This document shows, piece after piece, positions 8,407 to 17,431 of a stretch of 31,071 nt of DNA. A model generated the notes under the pieces. It was not told where the DNA came from. It worked only from the letters and a program-made list of their open reading frames with translations, and ran no database searches. The stretch comes from DASVSE01 sp036399715 (lineage in GTDB: Bacteria > Bacteroidota > Rhodothermia > Rhodothermales > Rubricoccaceae), in assembly GCA_036399715.1 (NCBI GenBank), contig DASWMO010000019.1:1-31071 (forward strand). The letters are read 5' to 3'. Position numbers and translations under genes: made by a program. The stretch's first letter is position 1. Every line of letters begins with the position of its first letter.

Positions 8407-10722
8407 ATGCCAGTGCGCCGCATCGTCTCCGCCTCGCTGCTCTCGCCCGACCGCGCCTCGGTCGTCCTCGACGAGGACGGCCTGCGTGCCTGCGTCGCCG
8501 GCCCGGCGCAGTTCGCCGACACGTACCCGCAGGCGCCGAGCGCCGTGCTGCCGCTCTGGGCCGCCGCGCCCGAGACGGCCGCGTTCGGCCTTGGCTGCGT
8601 GCTCCGGTTCGAGTACTCGGACGGCAGCCTCGAGGCGTGGAGCGTGCTCAGCCGCGACGTCGACCACTCGGGACAATCCTCGCCAGGCGCCGCGGCGCGT
8701 CTCGTGCCATTCTGGACGCAGGCGGACCGCCGGACGCTCATCGCGCAGATCGAGGGCACGACCGTCGCGACGCCGCGGCTCTCGCTCGTGTCGCGGACGC
8801 CGGCGTCGGCGCTCGCCGTCGCGTTCGACCCGGAGAACGAAGCGCCGGCGACGTCCTCCGGCGCACCGCTGTTCGTCGTGGCGTCCGCCGACGAGCGCTA
8901 CGCCGACGAGCGCGTCGACGTGTCGGTCGTCGGCGCCTCGCCGCTGACGGTGCTCAAGAGCGTCTGTGCGGACCTGCGGTGCCTCTGGCGGGCCGAGCTC
9001 GTCCGCTCCGGCGACGGGCCCGAGGACGAGGTCTACGAGATCTCGCTCTACCCGCCGCCCGAGCCGCCGACGGTGTCCGACGCGCCGTTCAAGAGCGCGG
9101 TCGCGCTGCCCGACGGCAGCCTCGGGCGCATCGGCAACACGTCCGGCCTGGACCCGAACGCGACGTCGCTCACTGTCACGGACGACTCGCTCTCGATCAT
9201 GACGGCGCTCGTGCCGCTCGCGGCGTCCGAGGGCGAGGACGCGGTCGGGGTCGGGCTGCACGCCTTCGCCGCGGCCGAGGTCGGGCCGCTCGTCGACGGC
9301 ACGCGCACGGTCACGCTGCGCGGCCGCCATGGCGAGCCCGCCCCGGTCGTGCCGTACGACGGCGCCTTGGTTGGCCTGCTGCTCTGCCGGCTCGACAACG
9401 ACGACCTCGACCAGGCCTGGCCGGTCGTCGCGTCGACGGCCCCCGACCAGGTGACCGTCGGCCCGACGTCGGGCGGCAACGCGCAGCACTTCGGCCTGAT
9501 GCGTTTCATGCGTCCGGGCACGACGTCCGAGGCGCCGCGGCGCGCGCTCGTGCAGCTCGTCAACGGCCCGGCCGCTGAAACCTACGGCGTGCTCTCCGAG
9601 GCCCGGACCTATGAGGACATCGCGCCGCACGCCAGCGAGTTCGTCAACGGCCGCTGCGACCTCGACGGCGTCGACCAGGTGCACGGCTCGTCACCTTGGC
9701 CGCTTGGCTTCCTGCAGGGCCTCGGCGCGGGCAACCCGGTCGCGGCCGGATGGACCGATGCCGAGGCGTCGGTGAGCGTCGGGGACCGCTCGGTGCAGTT
9801 CACGTCGGCCGTCGCCGGCGGCGTGGTCTACGCCCAGACGTCGCCGCTGGCGTACACGGGGGCCTCGTCCGCGCGGGCCGCGTGGATCTCGATGCGTGTC
9901 GTCTCGGGCCGCGTCGACGTGACGGTCGAGAACATCGAGGGGCTGAGCCCACCGTCGCTCGTCGTCGGCGCCGACACGTCCGAGACGGGCCAGGACGCGG
10001 CGGCCGTCGGCGGGCTGGTGCTGACGACGGTGAAGCTCGTCGCGGCGACCGCCCCGGCCGGGGCGTTCAACGTCCGCTTCACCGCGCTCGATGCGGGCAC
10101 GGTCTGGGTCGTCGACGCGCTCACGGTCGTGCAGGCACCGGCCGTGCAGCCGTACCGCACGCAGATGGGTCCCAACGCCCTCTGGGCACGCGCCTGGAGT
10201 GACCTGCTGGCGTCGCCGCGGCGCGCCACGACGGCCGAGAGCGAGTTCTTCGACCTGGCAGGCCTCGGGCTCGGAGACGAGCCCGTGACGTCGGGCATGT
10301 GGGTCGAGGTGGCCGCGTCAGGCCGCGAGCCGTTCGCGGCGCAGGTGCTGGACATCCGCTGGCGCGAGGGCCTCCTCGGCGACGGCCCGGCACCGGATCG
10401 CCGGGCGCGCCTCGGTCCGCCGCCCGAAGACCTCGTCTCGCGGCTGTCGTCGCCGGCGTCGCGCGCGCTCGCGCCTCCGGGCTCGAAGCGGGCGCCGGAG
10501 TACCCCTACCTCATCGACCGCGGCCCCACCGAGGGCGGCCGCCTCGTCGAGGCCGGGCCCGGTGCCACGATCACCCAGGGCACCGCGACGAGGACGTTCC
10601 GCACTGTCACGCACGAGGTCCCCACGCTCAGCATCGAAGACGAGCTCGTCCGGACCCTGGTCGTGCGCCGCATCGCAGGCCGCACCGATGCCGCAACCCT
10701 TCTCCTTTCGCCCCCGGACTGA
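8407..10722 (+). CDS. Large tail-tip / distal tail protein, unknown family
   Basis: A 771-residue protein starting 2 bases after the tape-measure stop and ending in a one-base overlap with the next start. The frame is open further upstream, but that part only shadows the tape measure. The N-terminus (RRIVSASLLSPDRASVVLDE) is short and beta-like. The centre is beta-rich with many Asp/Gly turns, and the C-terminal 200 residues (SGMWVEVAASGREPFAAQVLDIRWREG; PEYPYLIDRGPTEGG) resemble a structural hub. The gene directly after the tape measure usually encodes a distal tail, hub or baseplate protein. There is no signal peptide or catalytic motif that I recognise. Confidence 0.6.
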   Translation: MPVRRIVSASLLSPDRASVVLDEDGLRACVAGPAQFADTYPQAPSAVLPLWAAAPETAAFGLGCVLRFEYSDGSLEAWSVLSRDVDHSGQSSPGAAARLVPFWTQADRRTLIAQIEGTTVATPRLSLVSRTPASALAVAFDPENEAPATSSGAPLFVVASADERYADERVDVSVVGASPLTVLKSVCADLRCLWRAELVRSGDGPEDEVYEISLYPPPEPPTVSDAPFKSAVALPDGSLGRIGNTSGLDPNATSLTVTDDSLSIMTALVPLAASEGEDAVGVGLHAFAAAEVGPLVDGTRTVTLRGRHGEPAPVVPYDGALVGLLLCRLDNDDLDQAWPVVASTAPDQVTVGPTSGGNAQHFGLMRFMRPGTTSEAPRRALVQLVNGPAAETYGVLSEARTYEDIAPHASEFVNGRCDLDGVDQVHGSSPWPLGFLQGLGAGNPVAAGWTDAEASVSVGDRSVQFTSAVAGGVVYAQTSPLAYTGASSARAAWISMRVVSGRVDVTVENIEGLSPPSLVVGADTSETGQDAAAVGGLVLTTVKLVAATAPAGAFNVRFTALDAGTVWVVDALTVVQAPAVQPYRTQMGPNALWARAWSDLLASPRRATTAESEFFDLAGLGLGDEPVTSGMWVEVAASGREPFAAQVLDIRWREGLLGDGPAPDRRARLGPPPEDLVSRLSSPASRALAPPGSKRAPEYPYLIDRGPTEGGRLVEAGPGATITQGTATRTFRTVTHEVPTLSIEDELVRTLVVRRIAGRTDAATLLLSPPD

Positions 10723-12341
10723 TGCCCGACCCGTATCCCTTCGCCGCCGCCGGCGTCCCGACCCAAGAGCTTCTCGACGCGGTCGAGGACGCGCTCGCCG
10801 ACTCGGTGAAGTACCGCTCGTCCGCGCCCGGCACCCAGCTCGCCGACGGGACCGTCCTGGTCGGCGGCGGCATCGCCGAGCTCGCCGCGGCCGCGCTCGC
10901 CGACATCGGCGCGGCCGGCGGCGTCCAGGTCGTCGTCGTCACGTCCGCCGGGGGCGTCCAGGTCGCGGCCGTCAACGCCGCGCGCGCGGGAGCGGTCACG
11001 ACGATCAGCACGCTCGTCGCGCAGGCGCAGGCCTTCCGCAACGACGCGATGAACGTTGGGGCGATGCTCACCTTCAACGGATGGAAGGGGCAGCACAACA
11101 CGAAAGCGGCTCTCATCGCGGCCGGCGGCAAGCTCGACGGCTACCACGTCGTCCTCGTCGACGAGACAAACGACAACGTCCCGTGGGCCTACCCCGTCAC
11201 GGGCGGTACCGTCTCCGGTGCGGGCTTCGGCGTGCCGCTGCTCAACGCCGCGCGTGGCCTCGACCTCGTCGGCCCGCTCGTGCTCAACGCCGCCCGCACC
11301 GCCGGAGGGCTCTTCGCCCGTCTCGACGTGCCCGCGAGCGAGACCGCGGACGGCGTGCCCGCCTTCGGCATCTCGTACGCGAGCGCAGCGAACCCCGACG
11401 GCACCGGCCGCGACAACTACGTCTCGCTCGGCTGGAACGTCCTCGGCGGCCCCGCGCACGGGATGACCAACGGGCCCTTCTCGCGCATCGTCTTCGAGGA
11501 GCAATACCGCCCCGGCAGCGGGATGACGTGGATCGAGCCGTACCTCGAACTGCGCGGAGCCACCGGCCCGATCCGCCGGCCGTGGTTTGTCGTCTACAAC
11601 TCCGGCGCCGGCCGCGCCGGGTCGTTCCAGATCCTCGGCGACTCGATCAGCTTCAAGGACGGCGGCGAGGTCGAGAAGCTCGGCTACTACGGCGGCTCGT
11701 GGAACCTGGCCCCGAACACGACCCTCATCATCCGCGGGCAGGGCTCGAAGCTCTCCCAGTTCTCGGACGACGAGTCGATCCAGTCGAACCTGATCGGGCT
11801 CAGCTACATCCCGGACACCTTCTACGAGACCTGGCCGGTCGTCATCGCGCTCGGCGCGACGGCGGCCACGCCCGTCCGGTTCTTCGACGCGAGCCTGGGG
11901 CCGACGTTCTTCCCGGACGACGGCGGCGGGCCGGCGTTCAACCTCCGCGGCGGCAAGCGGCTCAACACCGGCTGGCGCGTCTCGATCGGCGCCGAAGAGG
12001 ACGGCCACCTGCTCGGTCTCACGGACTACGGCATCTACGGGGGCGACTACGCGAACGGCGGGTCGCAGGAGGGCTACGGCATCGGCCTCGGCGTCAAGTC
12101 GGGCGAGATGCGCGTCGTCAACCGCCACCAGACGCTCCGGACCGTCTTCGGCCACGGCAGCTATGCCGGCTTCGTCGAGACGGCCTACCTCAAGGGCTCC
12201 GGCGGCGGCACGATGGAGCTGATGGGCATCGCCGGTAGCGAGGTCGCCTCGGAATACGTCGGCCGCAGCGCGTCCGGCGCTCGCCGCAAGCTCGTCGTCC
12301 CGGAGGCCGCCGGCACACCCGCCGTCTGGGTCGCCGCCTGA
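10722..12341 (+). CDS. Putative tail fibre/spike protein
   Basis: A 539-residue protein whose ATG overlaps the previous stop. Residues 1-105 are helical and Ala/Val-rich (a likely virion-attachment and trimerising stalk, QVVVVTSAGGVQVAAVNAAR). From about residue 110 the protein becomes Gly/Asn/Tyr-rich and beta-like (GYYGGSWNLAPNTTLIIRG; YGIYGGDYANGGSQEGYGI), as in beta-helical or receptor-binding fibre bodies. The C-terminus (SASGARRKLVVPEAAGTP) looks like a fibre end. It probably binds the host surface. No polysaccharide-degrading active site was identified. Confidence 0.6.
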   Translation: MPDPYPFAAAGVPTQELLDAVEDALADSVKYRSSAPGTQLADGTVLVGGGIAELAAAALADIGAAGGVQVVVVTSAGGVQVAAVNAARAGAVTTISTLVAQAQAFRNDAMNVGAMLTFNGWKGQHNTKAALIAAGGKLDGYHVVLVDETNDNVPWAYPVTGGTVSGAGFGVPLLNAARGLDLVGPLVLNAARTAGGLFARLDVPASETADGVPAFGISYASAANPDGTGRDNYVSLGWNVLGGPAHGMTNGPFSRIVFEEQYRPGSGMTWIEPYLELRGATGPIRRPWFVVYNSGAGRAGSFQILGDSISFKDGGEVEKLGYYGGSWNLAPNTTLIIRGQGSKLSQFSDDESIQSNLIGLSYIPDTFYETWPVVIALGATAATPVRFFDASLGPTFFPDDGGGPAFNLRGGKRLNTGWRVSIGAEEDGHLLGLTDYGIYGGDYANGGSQEGYGIGLGVKSGEMRVVNRHQTLRTVFGHGSYAGFVETAYLKGSGGGTMELMGIAGSEVASEYVGRSASGARRKLVVPEAAGTPAVWVAA

Positions 12342-12375
12342 CCTCTCTTTCACCACCCCGCAGACCCCACCAAAC

Positions 12376-12756
12376 ATGGCCCTCCGCCTCGACGTCACCG
12401 ACCCCTCGACGGGCGTCACCGCCTCGTACTGGCGCCTCGCGCGTGCCATCATCGACGCCGCCCAGCGCACCGCGCAGCTCACGTTTCAGGGCTTCGTCAG
12501 CCAGGACATCCGCGCGCAGGAGGGCGGTCGGGCCGTGCAGACGCGCGAGCTGCGGGCGACCGGCGCCGAGTTCGACACCTTCTTCGGGCCGGACGCCAAG
12601 GGCAGCGTCTACACGCAAGCCTACCTCTACGCGCAGTCCACGCAGTCCCCCGACCCGGCCGCGCCGCGGACGCTCGTCAAGGACGACGGCGACGACGGCC
12701 CCGGCCGGTTCGTCGTCGACACGACGCCTCCGTTCGCCGGAGCGCGGAAAGCATAG
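12376..12756 (+). CDS. Small phage protein in tail-fibre region
   Basis: A 126-residue protein with a short beta start (ALRLDVTDPSTGVTASYWRL), a helical middle (ARAIIDAAQRTAQLTFQGF) and a DTFFGPDAKGSVYTQAYLYA stretch. It lies between fibre candidates, so it is probably a small tail-tip or fibre accessory. No family is recognised. After its stop an 83-base gap contains a run of nine C (12,773-12,781). Confidence 0.6.
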   Translation: MALRLDVTDPSTGVTASYWRLARAIIDAAQRTAQLTFQGFVSQDIRAQEGGRAVQTRELRATGAEFDTFFGPDAKGSVYTQAYLYAQSTQSPDPAAPRTLVKDDGDDGPGRFVVDTTPPFAGARKA

Positions 12757-12839
12757 TCCTGCTCCTCCGGCGCCCCCCCCCGCCGGCCTCGGTCGAGGTC
12801 GGCATCAACCACCCCACCGCGCACCCTCTGCGCACTCCG

Positions 12840-13325
12840 ATGTCCCCGACTTCCAACAAGACGATCACGATCACGAACCGCGCGGCGCTCACGGCCGGCG
12901 GCGCCCTCGGCGCGGCCATGAAGCCACGCGACGGCAAGACGCCGCTGCCGACGAAGGTGCTCTGGGCGCTGATGGCGAACCAGCAGGCGCTCGCCGCCGC
13001 GGCCGAGAAGTTCTCGGCGGCCCAGCAGGAGCTCCAGTCGGAGCACACGAAGGTCGAGAACGGCGAGCCGGTGCGGCAGACCCAGACCGAGCGCGAGATC
13101 ACGGGCGAGGGGGCCACGCGCAAGGAAGTCGTGCGCGAGGTGTCGACGGGCGTGCCGGTGCTCATCGACGAGGCGGCGTTTGCCCGCGCGATGTACGAGC
13201 TCGGCGAGGAGACCATCGACCTGACGGTGCGCCAGGTGCCGCTCTCGGCGCTGCTCGATGCTGGGTGGGAGCCGGCGGGGCTGTGGCCGCTCGTCGACAT
13301 CGTGCTCGTCGAGGACGACGCCTGA
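12840..13325 (+). CDS. Small helical phage protein
   Basis: A 161-residue protein. Residues 35-80 are helical (KVLWALMANQQALAAAAEKF, AQQELQSEHTKVENGE), followed by a charged stretch with TQTEREITGEGATRKEVVREV and a C-terminal segment rich in Leu and Trp (SALLDAGWEPAGLWPLVDIVLVEDDA). Its place between tail-fibre genes suggests a fibre-assembly or structural role. I do not recognise the family. The ATG at 12,840 is the first of the frame. Confidence 0.6.
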   Translation: MSPTSNKTITITNRAALTAGGALGAAMKPRDGKTPLPTKVLWALMANQQALAAAAEKFSAAQQELQSEHTKVENGEPVRQTQTEREITGEGATRKEVVREVSTGVPVLIDEAAFARAMYELGEETIDLTVRQVPLSALLDAGWEPAGLWPLVDIVLVEDDA

Positions 13326-13361
13326 GACCCGGTCCGACTTCTCTTTTCGACCCCTACGGCC

Positions 13362-14627
13362 ATGGCCAAGACTCTTTTCCTCGACCTCAATACCGCGCTC
13401 GGGCAGGACGGCGCGAACGTCCTCCCGGCCGAGCCGTGGATGCGCGTCGTGGTCGACGCCACCGGCGTGCCCGCCGACGTCTCCGCCTACTCGGCCGAGT
13501 TCAAGGCCGAGGGCATCGCCGAGCGCCCCATGCTCGCCATCCTCGGCGAGCCGGGCACGCTGGGCTGCTCGCTCACAGCTGCCGAGGTGGCGGTGAGTGG
13601 CGGGAAGCCGTTCGGCATCCGCGTCGAGCGGCCGGGCGTGCCGACGCACATCGTGGCCTCGGGTCTCATTCGCCACCGTGAGACCCAGCCCGACGGCGAC
13701 CCAAGCACGGCCACGCCGCAGCGGCACGTCATCCCGGCCCGCGAGGTGGATGGCATCGTCGTGCTCGACGGCGTGGCATACGTGCCCGTGCCGGGCGCGA
13801 GCGCGTACCAACTCGCTGTCCAGGCTGGCTTCGAGGGCGACGATGCCGCGTGGCTTGACTCGCTCCGCGGGCAGGACGGCGACGACGGAGATGATGGGTC
13901 AACGCCGACAATCACGGGCGGCACCGTTACGGCCCTCGCGTCGAACGGTGCGCCAACGGCCGCGCTCGTCTCGACCGGACCGAATGCCTATCAGCTCAAC
14001 CTCGGCATCCCGGCCGGGACCAATGGGACGAACGGCGTGACGCCGACGCTGACCGTCGGGCCGGTCTCGACGCTCGTCGCAGGTGCAACACCCACGGCGA
14101 CGCTCGTCTCGACCGGGGCCAATGCCTACCGTCTTGACCTCGGCATCCCTGCCGGGGCCGCAGGGACGAACGGGGTGACGCCGACGCTCACAGCCGGGAC
14201 CGTCACCACGCTCGCCGCGGGCGCGAGTGCGACGGCGGCCCTCGTCTCGACCGGCGCGAATGCCTACCGGCTCGACCTCGGCATCCCGGCAGGACAGACT
14301 GGCCCGGCGGGCTCGCTCACCATCCCCATCAGCACGCCCTCCACGGGCACCACGTTCACCGCCACGTCCGGGGACAAGGACCACCTCCGCGCGCTCACGA
14401 ATGCGAGCCCCATCACGGCCACGCTCCCCACGCCGACGAGCCTCTCGTTCGCGGCCGGGGATTCCCTCGCGCTCTACCAGGGTGGGGCCGGTCAGGTCAC
14501 CCTCGTCGCAGGGTCCGGCGCGACGCTCGCCGGGACGGGGACGAAGACGCGCGCCACCACGTCGGTCGTCACCGTCATCGCCCTCTCCGGCACGGCCTGG
14601 CTCGCCGTCGGCGACCTCACGACCTAG
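13362..14627 (+). CDS. Collagen-like repeat tail fibre protein
   Basis: A 421-residue protein. Residues 1-110 form a beta-rich N-domain (PWMRVVVDATGVPADVSAYSAEF in outline), similar in layout to baseplate-upper N-domains. After a GQDGDDGDDG collagen-like linker come three tandem 46-residue repeats (181-226, 227-272, 273-318), each with LVSTGxNAYxLxLGIPAG and ending in Gly-X-Y triplets (AGTNGTNG, AGAAGTNG, AGQTGPAG). The C-domain (ITATLPTPTSLSFAAGDSL, GAGQVTLVAGSGATL, GTAWLAVGDL) resembles a knob domain common in phage fibres. It probably forms a trimer that recognises the host. The repeats may change in number by recombination. Confidence 0.72.
   Translation: MAKTLFLDLNTALGQDGANVLPAEPWMRVVVDATGVPADVSAYSAEFKAEGIAERPMLAILGEPGTLGCSLTAAEVAVSGGKPFGIRVERPGVPTHIVASGLIRHRETQPDGDPSTATPQRHVIPAREVDGIVVLDGVAYVPVPGASAYQLAVQAGFEGDDAAWLDSLRGQDGDDGDDGSTPTITGGTVTALASNGAPTAALVSTGPNAYQLNLGIPAGTNGTNGVTPTLTVGPVSTLVAGATPTATLVSTGANAYRLDLGIPAGAAGTNGVTPTLTAGTVTTLAAGASATAALVSTGANAYRLDLGIPAGQTGPAGSLTIPISTPSTGTTFTATSGDKDHLRALTNASPITATLPTPTSLSFAAGDSLALYQGGAGQVTLVAGSGATLAGTGTKTRATTSVVTVIALSGTAWLAVGDLTT
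13902..14315 (+). repeat. Three tandem 138-bp repeats in the fibre gene
   Basis: Exact period of 138 bases: 13,902-14,039, 14,040-14,177 and 14,178-14,315. The copies share the segment coding for LVSTGxNAYxLxLGIPAG. The second and third are more alike than the first. Confidence 0.85.
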
Positions 14628-14649
14628 CCGGGCGTCTGCCCCGCCCCCT

Positions 14650-15762
14650 ATGAGCATCCCTCTGCTACGGATGGGCATCGCCGCCTCGTCGCGGCCCGCC
14701 CTCACGTACCTGCTCCGCGACGACTTCACAGCCGCGCAGGCCGCGCCGCTCGCCGGCATCCGGACGGCCGTGCCGGGGCCGGGGACGCTGACCATCACCG
14801 ACCCGGCGAACCTCCTGTCGGTCGCGGGCGGCGAACTCCTGATGACCGGCAACGGCAGCTTCGTCACGCCTCACGTCTATTCGCAGGGCGTCGCCCGCAC
14901 GGCGGGGCAGGCGCTCTACCTGCGTGTCAAGATGGGCACGTCGGCGAGCGTGAACCTCCAGTTCATGGTGACGAGTGCCAAGGCCCCCGGCACGGCGCCG
15001 TATTCGCAGATGGACGGCGCCTCGTCGGACGCGGGCGGGTTCATCTTCGACTCGGGGTCGCTCCAGATGTGGGAGAAGTCGGGCAACCCCCGCGCCTCAG
15101 GGCTCGCCGTTGCGACCGGCACGTACTACGACCTCGCCATCGTGCTCCGGAGCTCGGGGCACTACCTCTTCGCCCGCATCGGCGGCGTGTGGCGCCTCGT
15201 GTGGGTCTCGAACGGTGGGAGCACGGCGACGGTGTACGCGGCGGTGCAGCAGCAGGCCAGCGCCTCCACGTCGTACATCGACGCTTTCCGCGTCGCCCCG
15301 CTCGCCGGTTCCTTCGCCTCCGACTACGGATTCGCGACGCAGCGCAATGCAGGACTCGTGGCCGCCGGTACGGCCGTCGCGCACGAGGGGGATTTCAAGC
15401 TGGAGTGGACGCAGACGACCCTCCCTGCCACGACGGCCCGCGTCTCGTTCCGCTCCGGGTGGTACGTCACGGTCACGAGCGCGGGCGTCTACACGCTCTA
15501 CGATCCCACGGATACGGTGCGGGGCACACCTGGAACGGGCGTCGCCGCGGGCAACCGGATGGCGGTGATCGCGGAGGGCTCGGCTATCCGCGTCTACCGC
15601 GCGGGCGTGCTCGGTCCCACCTACACCTCGGCGACGGTGAACCAGACGGCGACGGCGGGGTCCGTCGTCGCGCTCGGCGGGGGCACCGTCTCGGACGTCG
15701 TGGCGTGGCCGCGGACGCCGAGCGGGGCCGCGCTCACCGGGCTCGACCTGCTCGCGGCGTAG
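14650..15762 (+). CDS. Putative phage receptor-binding protein, lectin-like
   Basis: A 370-residue protein beginning at ATG 14,650. The frame is open upstream but that part is the shadow of the previous gene. The pattern LLRDDFTA ... LSVAGGELLMTGNG ... LYLRVKM ... VNLQFMVTS ... YYDLAIVLRSSGHYLFARI ... WRLVWVS resembles concanavalin-like (LamG/laminin-type) beta-sandwich domains; the second half (residues 230-360) may be a second such domain. It is the last of the fibre block, so it likely adheres to a cell-surface sugar. There is no signal peptide. The family assignment is a pattern judgement only. Confidence 0.6.
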   Translation: MSIPLLRMGIAASSRPALTYLLRDDFTAAQAAPLAGIRTAVPGPGTLTITDPANLLSVAGGELLMTGNGSFVTPHVYSQGVARTAGQALYLRVKMGTSASVNLQFMVTSAKAPGTAPYSQMDGASSDAGGFIFDSGSLQMWEKSGNPRASGLAVATGTYYDLAIVLRSSGHYLFARIGGVWRLVWVSNGGSTATVYAAVQQQASASTSYIDAFRVAPLAGSFASDYGFATQRNAGLVAAGTAVAHEGDFKLEWTQTTLPATTARVSFRSGWYVTVTSAGVYTLYDPTDTVRGTPGTGVAAGNRMAVIAEGSAIRVYRAGVLGPTYTSATVNQTATAGSVVALGGGTVSDVVAWPRTPSGAALTGLDLLAA

Positions 15763-15835
15763 GCCGGGGCGAGGATGTCAAGGTCAGCCACGCGACGCGC
15801 TAGTGCGTGTGCCGAAAGGGATTCAGCCGGCGGCT

Positions 15836-15847
15836 GGGTGTAACCTC
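15836..15847 (+). promoter_or_regulatory. Shared 12-bp element GGGTGTAACCTC, copy 1
   Basis: GGGTGTAACCTC occurs 40 bases before the ATG at 15,888, and the same 12-mer occurs 24 bases before the lipoprotein ATG at 17,432. Similar CC(C/T)AGTCT sequences follow in both. It could be a promoter core or an activator site. The distances to the start differ. Confidence 0.35.
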
Positions 15848-15887
15848 GTCTGGTCGGCCTTCCCGTCTGGACCCAGTCTCTACGCCC

Positions 15888-16520
15888 ATGAAGCTCAACC
15901 TGTCGCCCGATCCCGCCACCCGGTTCCGCCAGATGGCCGAATACTTCGGCGTCGACGAGTACGCGAAGCAGTACGCCTTGCGGGTCGGCATCCCGTTCGA
16001 CGATGCTGTCCGCCAGATCCGGGAGATGATGAAAGACGGGAGGTACCCCAGCGAGAGAGAGATGTCGTTCCTCGAGTGGAGGTGCCAGAATGAGGAGGGC
16101 GCCGTCGAGTTCGTCGCGGACCGTCAGTGGGTAGAGGCGACGCTCGCGAGCCTAGCCTCTGACGGAATCCGCCTGAGAGTGGACGCCTGGAGATACAGGG
16201 GGGCGGCGCCTCCCGACTCCATCATCCTCGTTCCCGAGCCCCCAGGACTCGACCCTTTGGACGAGCGCCTCATCCAATTGGGAGCCTGGCTGCACCGACT
16301 CGGCCACGTCGACACGTATTCGCTCTGGTACCACAACCTCGGGTTCGACGTCTACGTCGACCGGATGGTGGCCGGGCACGTCTTTCTACGCGCCGTCGAC
16401 CGGCGTGAGGGAGAGATGCAGCCGGCGAAAATGCTGGGGGTCTGGCTGAACAACATGGAGACCGACCACGATGAGTGGGTTCGCCTTTCTAAGGAGCTGG
16501 AGGCTGAAGCGGGGGAGTAG
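15888..16520 (+). CDS. Unknown phage accessory protein
   Basis: A 210-residue soluble protein. I chose ATG 15,888 (MKLNLSPDP) rather than the upstream GTG 15,807, because 15,807-15,887 reads like a leader and carries the 12-bp element. The N-terminal 90 residues are helical and charged (FRQMAEYFGVDEYAKQYALR; DDAVRQIREMMKDG), the middle is beta-like, and there is an acidic C-terminus (RLSKELEAEAGE). The gene stands apart from the fibre operon with its own leader and a hairpin after it, like a moron (extra gene with its own signals). No domain recognised. Confidence 0.65.
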   Translation: MKLNLSPDPATRFRQMAEYFGVDEYAKQYALRVGIPFDDAVRQIREMMKDGRYPSEREMSFLEWRCQNEEGAVEFVADRQWVEATLASLASDGIRLRVDAWRYRGAAPPDSIILVPEPPGLDPLDERLIQLGAWLHRLGHVDTYSLWYHNLGFDVYVDRMVAGHVFLRAVDRREGEMQPAKMLGVWLNNMETDHDEWVRLSKELEAEAGE

Positions 16521-16539
16521 GCTCTACGTGCTCTAGAGT

Positions 16540-16561
16540 GGCCCGAGCATGCCGTCGGGCC
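16540..16561 (+). terminator. Hairpin after the 15,888 gene
   Basis: GGCCCGA (16,540-16,546) pairs with TCGGGCC (16,555-16,561) around an 8-base loop, 20 bases after the stop. No T-run follows, so it is only a possible terminator. Confidence 0.4.
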
Positions 16562-16687
16562 TGAGTCGCAGCAATCCCGCCGGCTCAGCTCGGGCGCGCC
16601 TCGATCATGATGTAGAGGCCGCCGTTCGCGTGACGCACCGTCGGCAGCGCCCGGCCGGACCTTGGCCGTCCACCGCGCGCGACGACC

Positions 16688-16948
16688 GTGGACGACAGGA
16701 GGACGCTGACCGAGGCCGAGCAGACCCGGGCGCTGGACGCGCTCCGGGCGCTCGAACGCGCCGCGATGTTCACACCCGACGACGAGCGCGTGACGATGCT
16801 CGTCGCCGAGTGGTCCTTCGCCGTCCGGCTGGGCTCGCTCAGCGCGGCCGACGTCGCGGCGATCGCGGCCGAGCTGGAGCGGTGGGGCATCGAGCGCCCG
16901 GAGCCGGGCCGTGCGCCGCTGACACGGGGCTGGCGCCGCGCGGCGTGA
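16688..16948 (+). CDS. Small unknown phage protein (GTG start)
   Basis: An 86-residue protein starting at GTG 16,688; no ATG lies near. The sequence has three helices (LTEAEQTRALDALRALERAA; DDERVTMLVAEWSFAVRL; LSAADVAAIAAELERWG) and a basic tail, typical of a small folded phage protein. It has no recognised domain. The 130-base stretch before it, 16,562-16,687, holds no gene I can support. The next gene starts 28 bases later. Confidence 0.6.
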   Translation: MDDRRTLTEAEQTRALDALRALERAAMFTPDDERVTMLVAEWSFAVRLGSLSAADVAAIAAELERWGIERPEPGRAPLTRGWRRAA

Positions 16949-16976
16949 TCCTCACTCCTCACCTGCCGCGCCACCG

Positions 16977-17348
16977 ATGCCCGACCCGCACGCCCATCAC
17001 CCCGCGATCACGCGCGGCCACTACGAGGTCAAGACGTTCACCGTCGGGCGCATCAGCGAGCCGAACGCGGCTGGTCATTCCATCCTCCACGTCATCGGGA
17101 AGGTGCCGATGATGCTGCGCGTCGTCGTCGCCGGCGTCGACCTCCAGGCGTACCTGCCGGACGTGCCCGAGGACGAGGCCCCGCAGGACCTGACGTCGGA
17201 CGAGTTCGTGCAGCTCGTCGCGCCGTACCTGCGCGAGGGACTCATCGACCCGTGGAAGGGCCGGGGGAGCAACCGGACGCCACCGATCATCGCGATGGAG
17301 ACCGAGGCCGGGCTGAGCTTCATCCAGGCGGTCGCCTGCCTCAACTAA
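16977..17348 (+). CDS. Unknown phage protein
   Basis: A 123-residue protein with a beta-rich start (HYEVKTFTVGRISEPN; SILHVIGKVPMMLRVVVAGVDL) and a helix-rich end (SDEFVQLVAPYLREGLIDPW; GLSFIQAVACL). It is probably translated with the 86-residue gene just upstream. No homologue recognised. It precedes the lipoprotein gene and its leader by about 80 bases. Confidence 0.6.
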   Translation: MPDPHAHHPAITRGHYEVKTFTVGRISEPNAAGHSILHVIGKVPMMLRVVVAGVDLQAYLPDVPEDEAPQDLTSDEFVQLVAPYLREGLIDPWKGRGSNRTPPIIAMETEAGLSFIQAVACLN

Positions 17349-17395
17349 GCCGCCGGCCGTCTCGTAAGCGCATGACGTGGGTCTACCATCCGTTC

Positions 17396-17407
17396 GGGTG
17401 TAACCTC
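17396..17407 (+). promoter_or_regulatory. Shared 12-bp element GGGTGTAACCTC, copy 2
   Basis: Identical to the element at 15,836-15,847. It sits 24 bases before the lipoprotein ATG and is followed by CCTAGTCT, a close match to CCCAGTCT in the other leader. Confidence 0.35.
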
Positions 17408-17431
17408 TGTCGCTCACCTCGCCCTAGTCTG

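Noticed and set aside
12773..12781. Run of nine C as a phase-variable tract
   Set aside because: It lies in a gap between two complete genes, and slippage would not join or break either frame.
13902..14315. CRISPR-like array
   Set aside because: The repeats are in-frame protein repeats with no spacers.
16585..16687. Minus-strand reading ending VRHANGGLYIMIEARPS
   Set aside because: Only a short natural-looking tail; the rest of the frame is antisense to the 86-residue gene.
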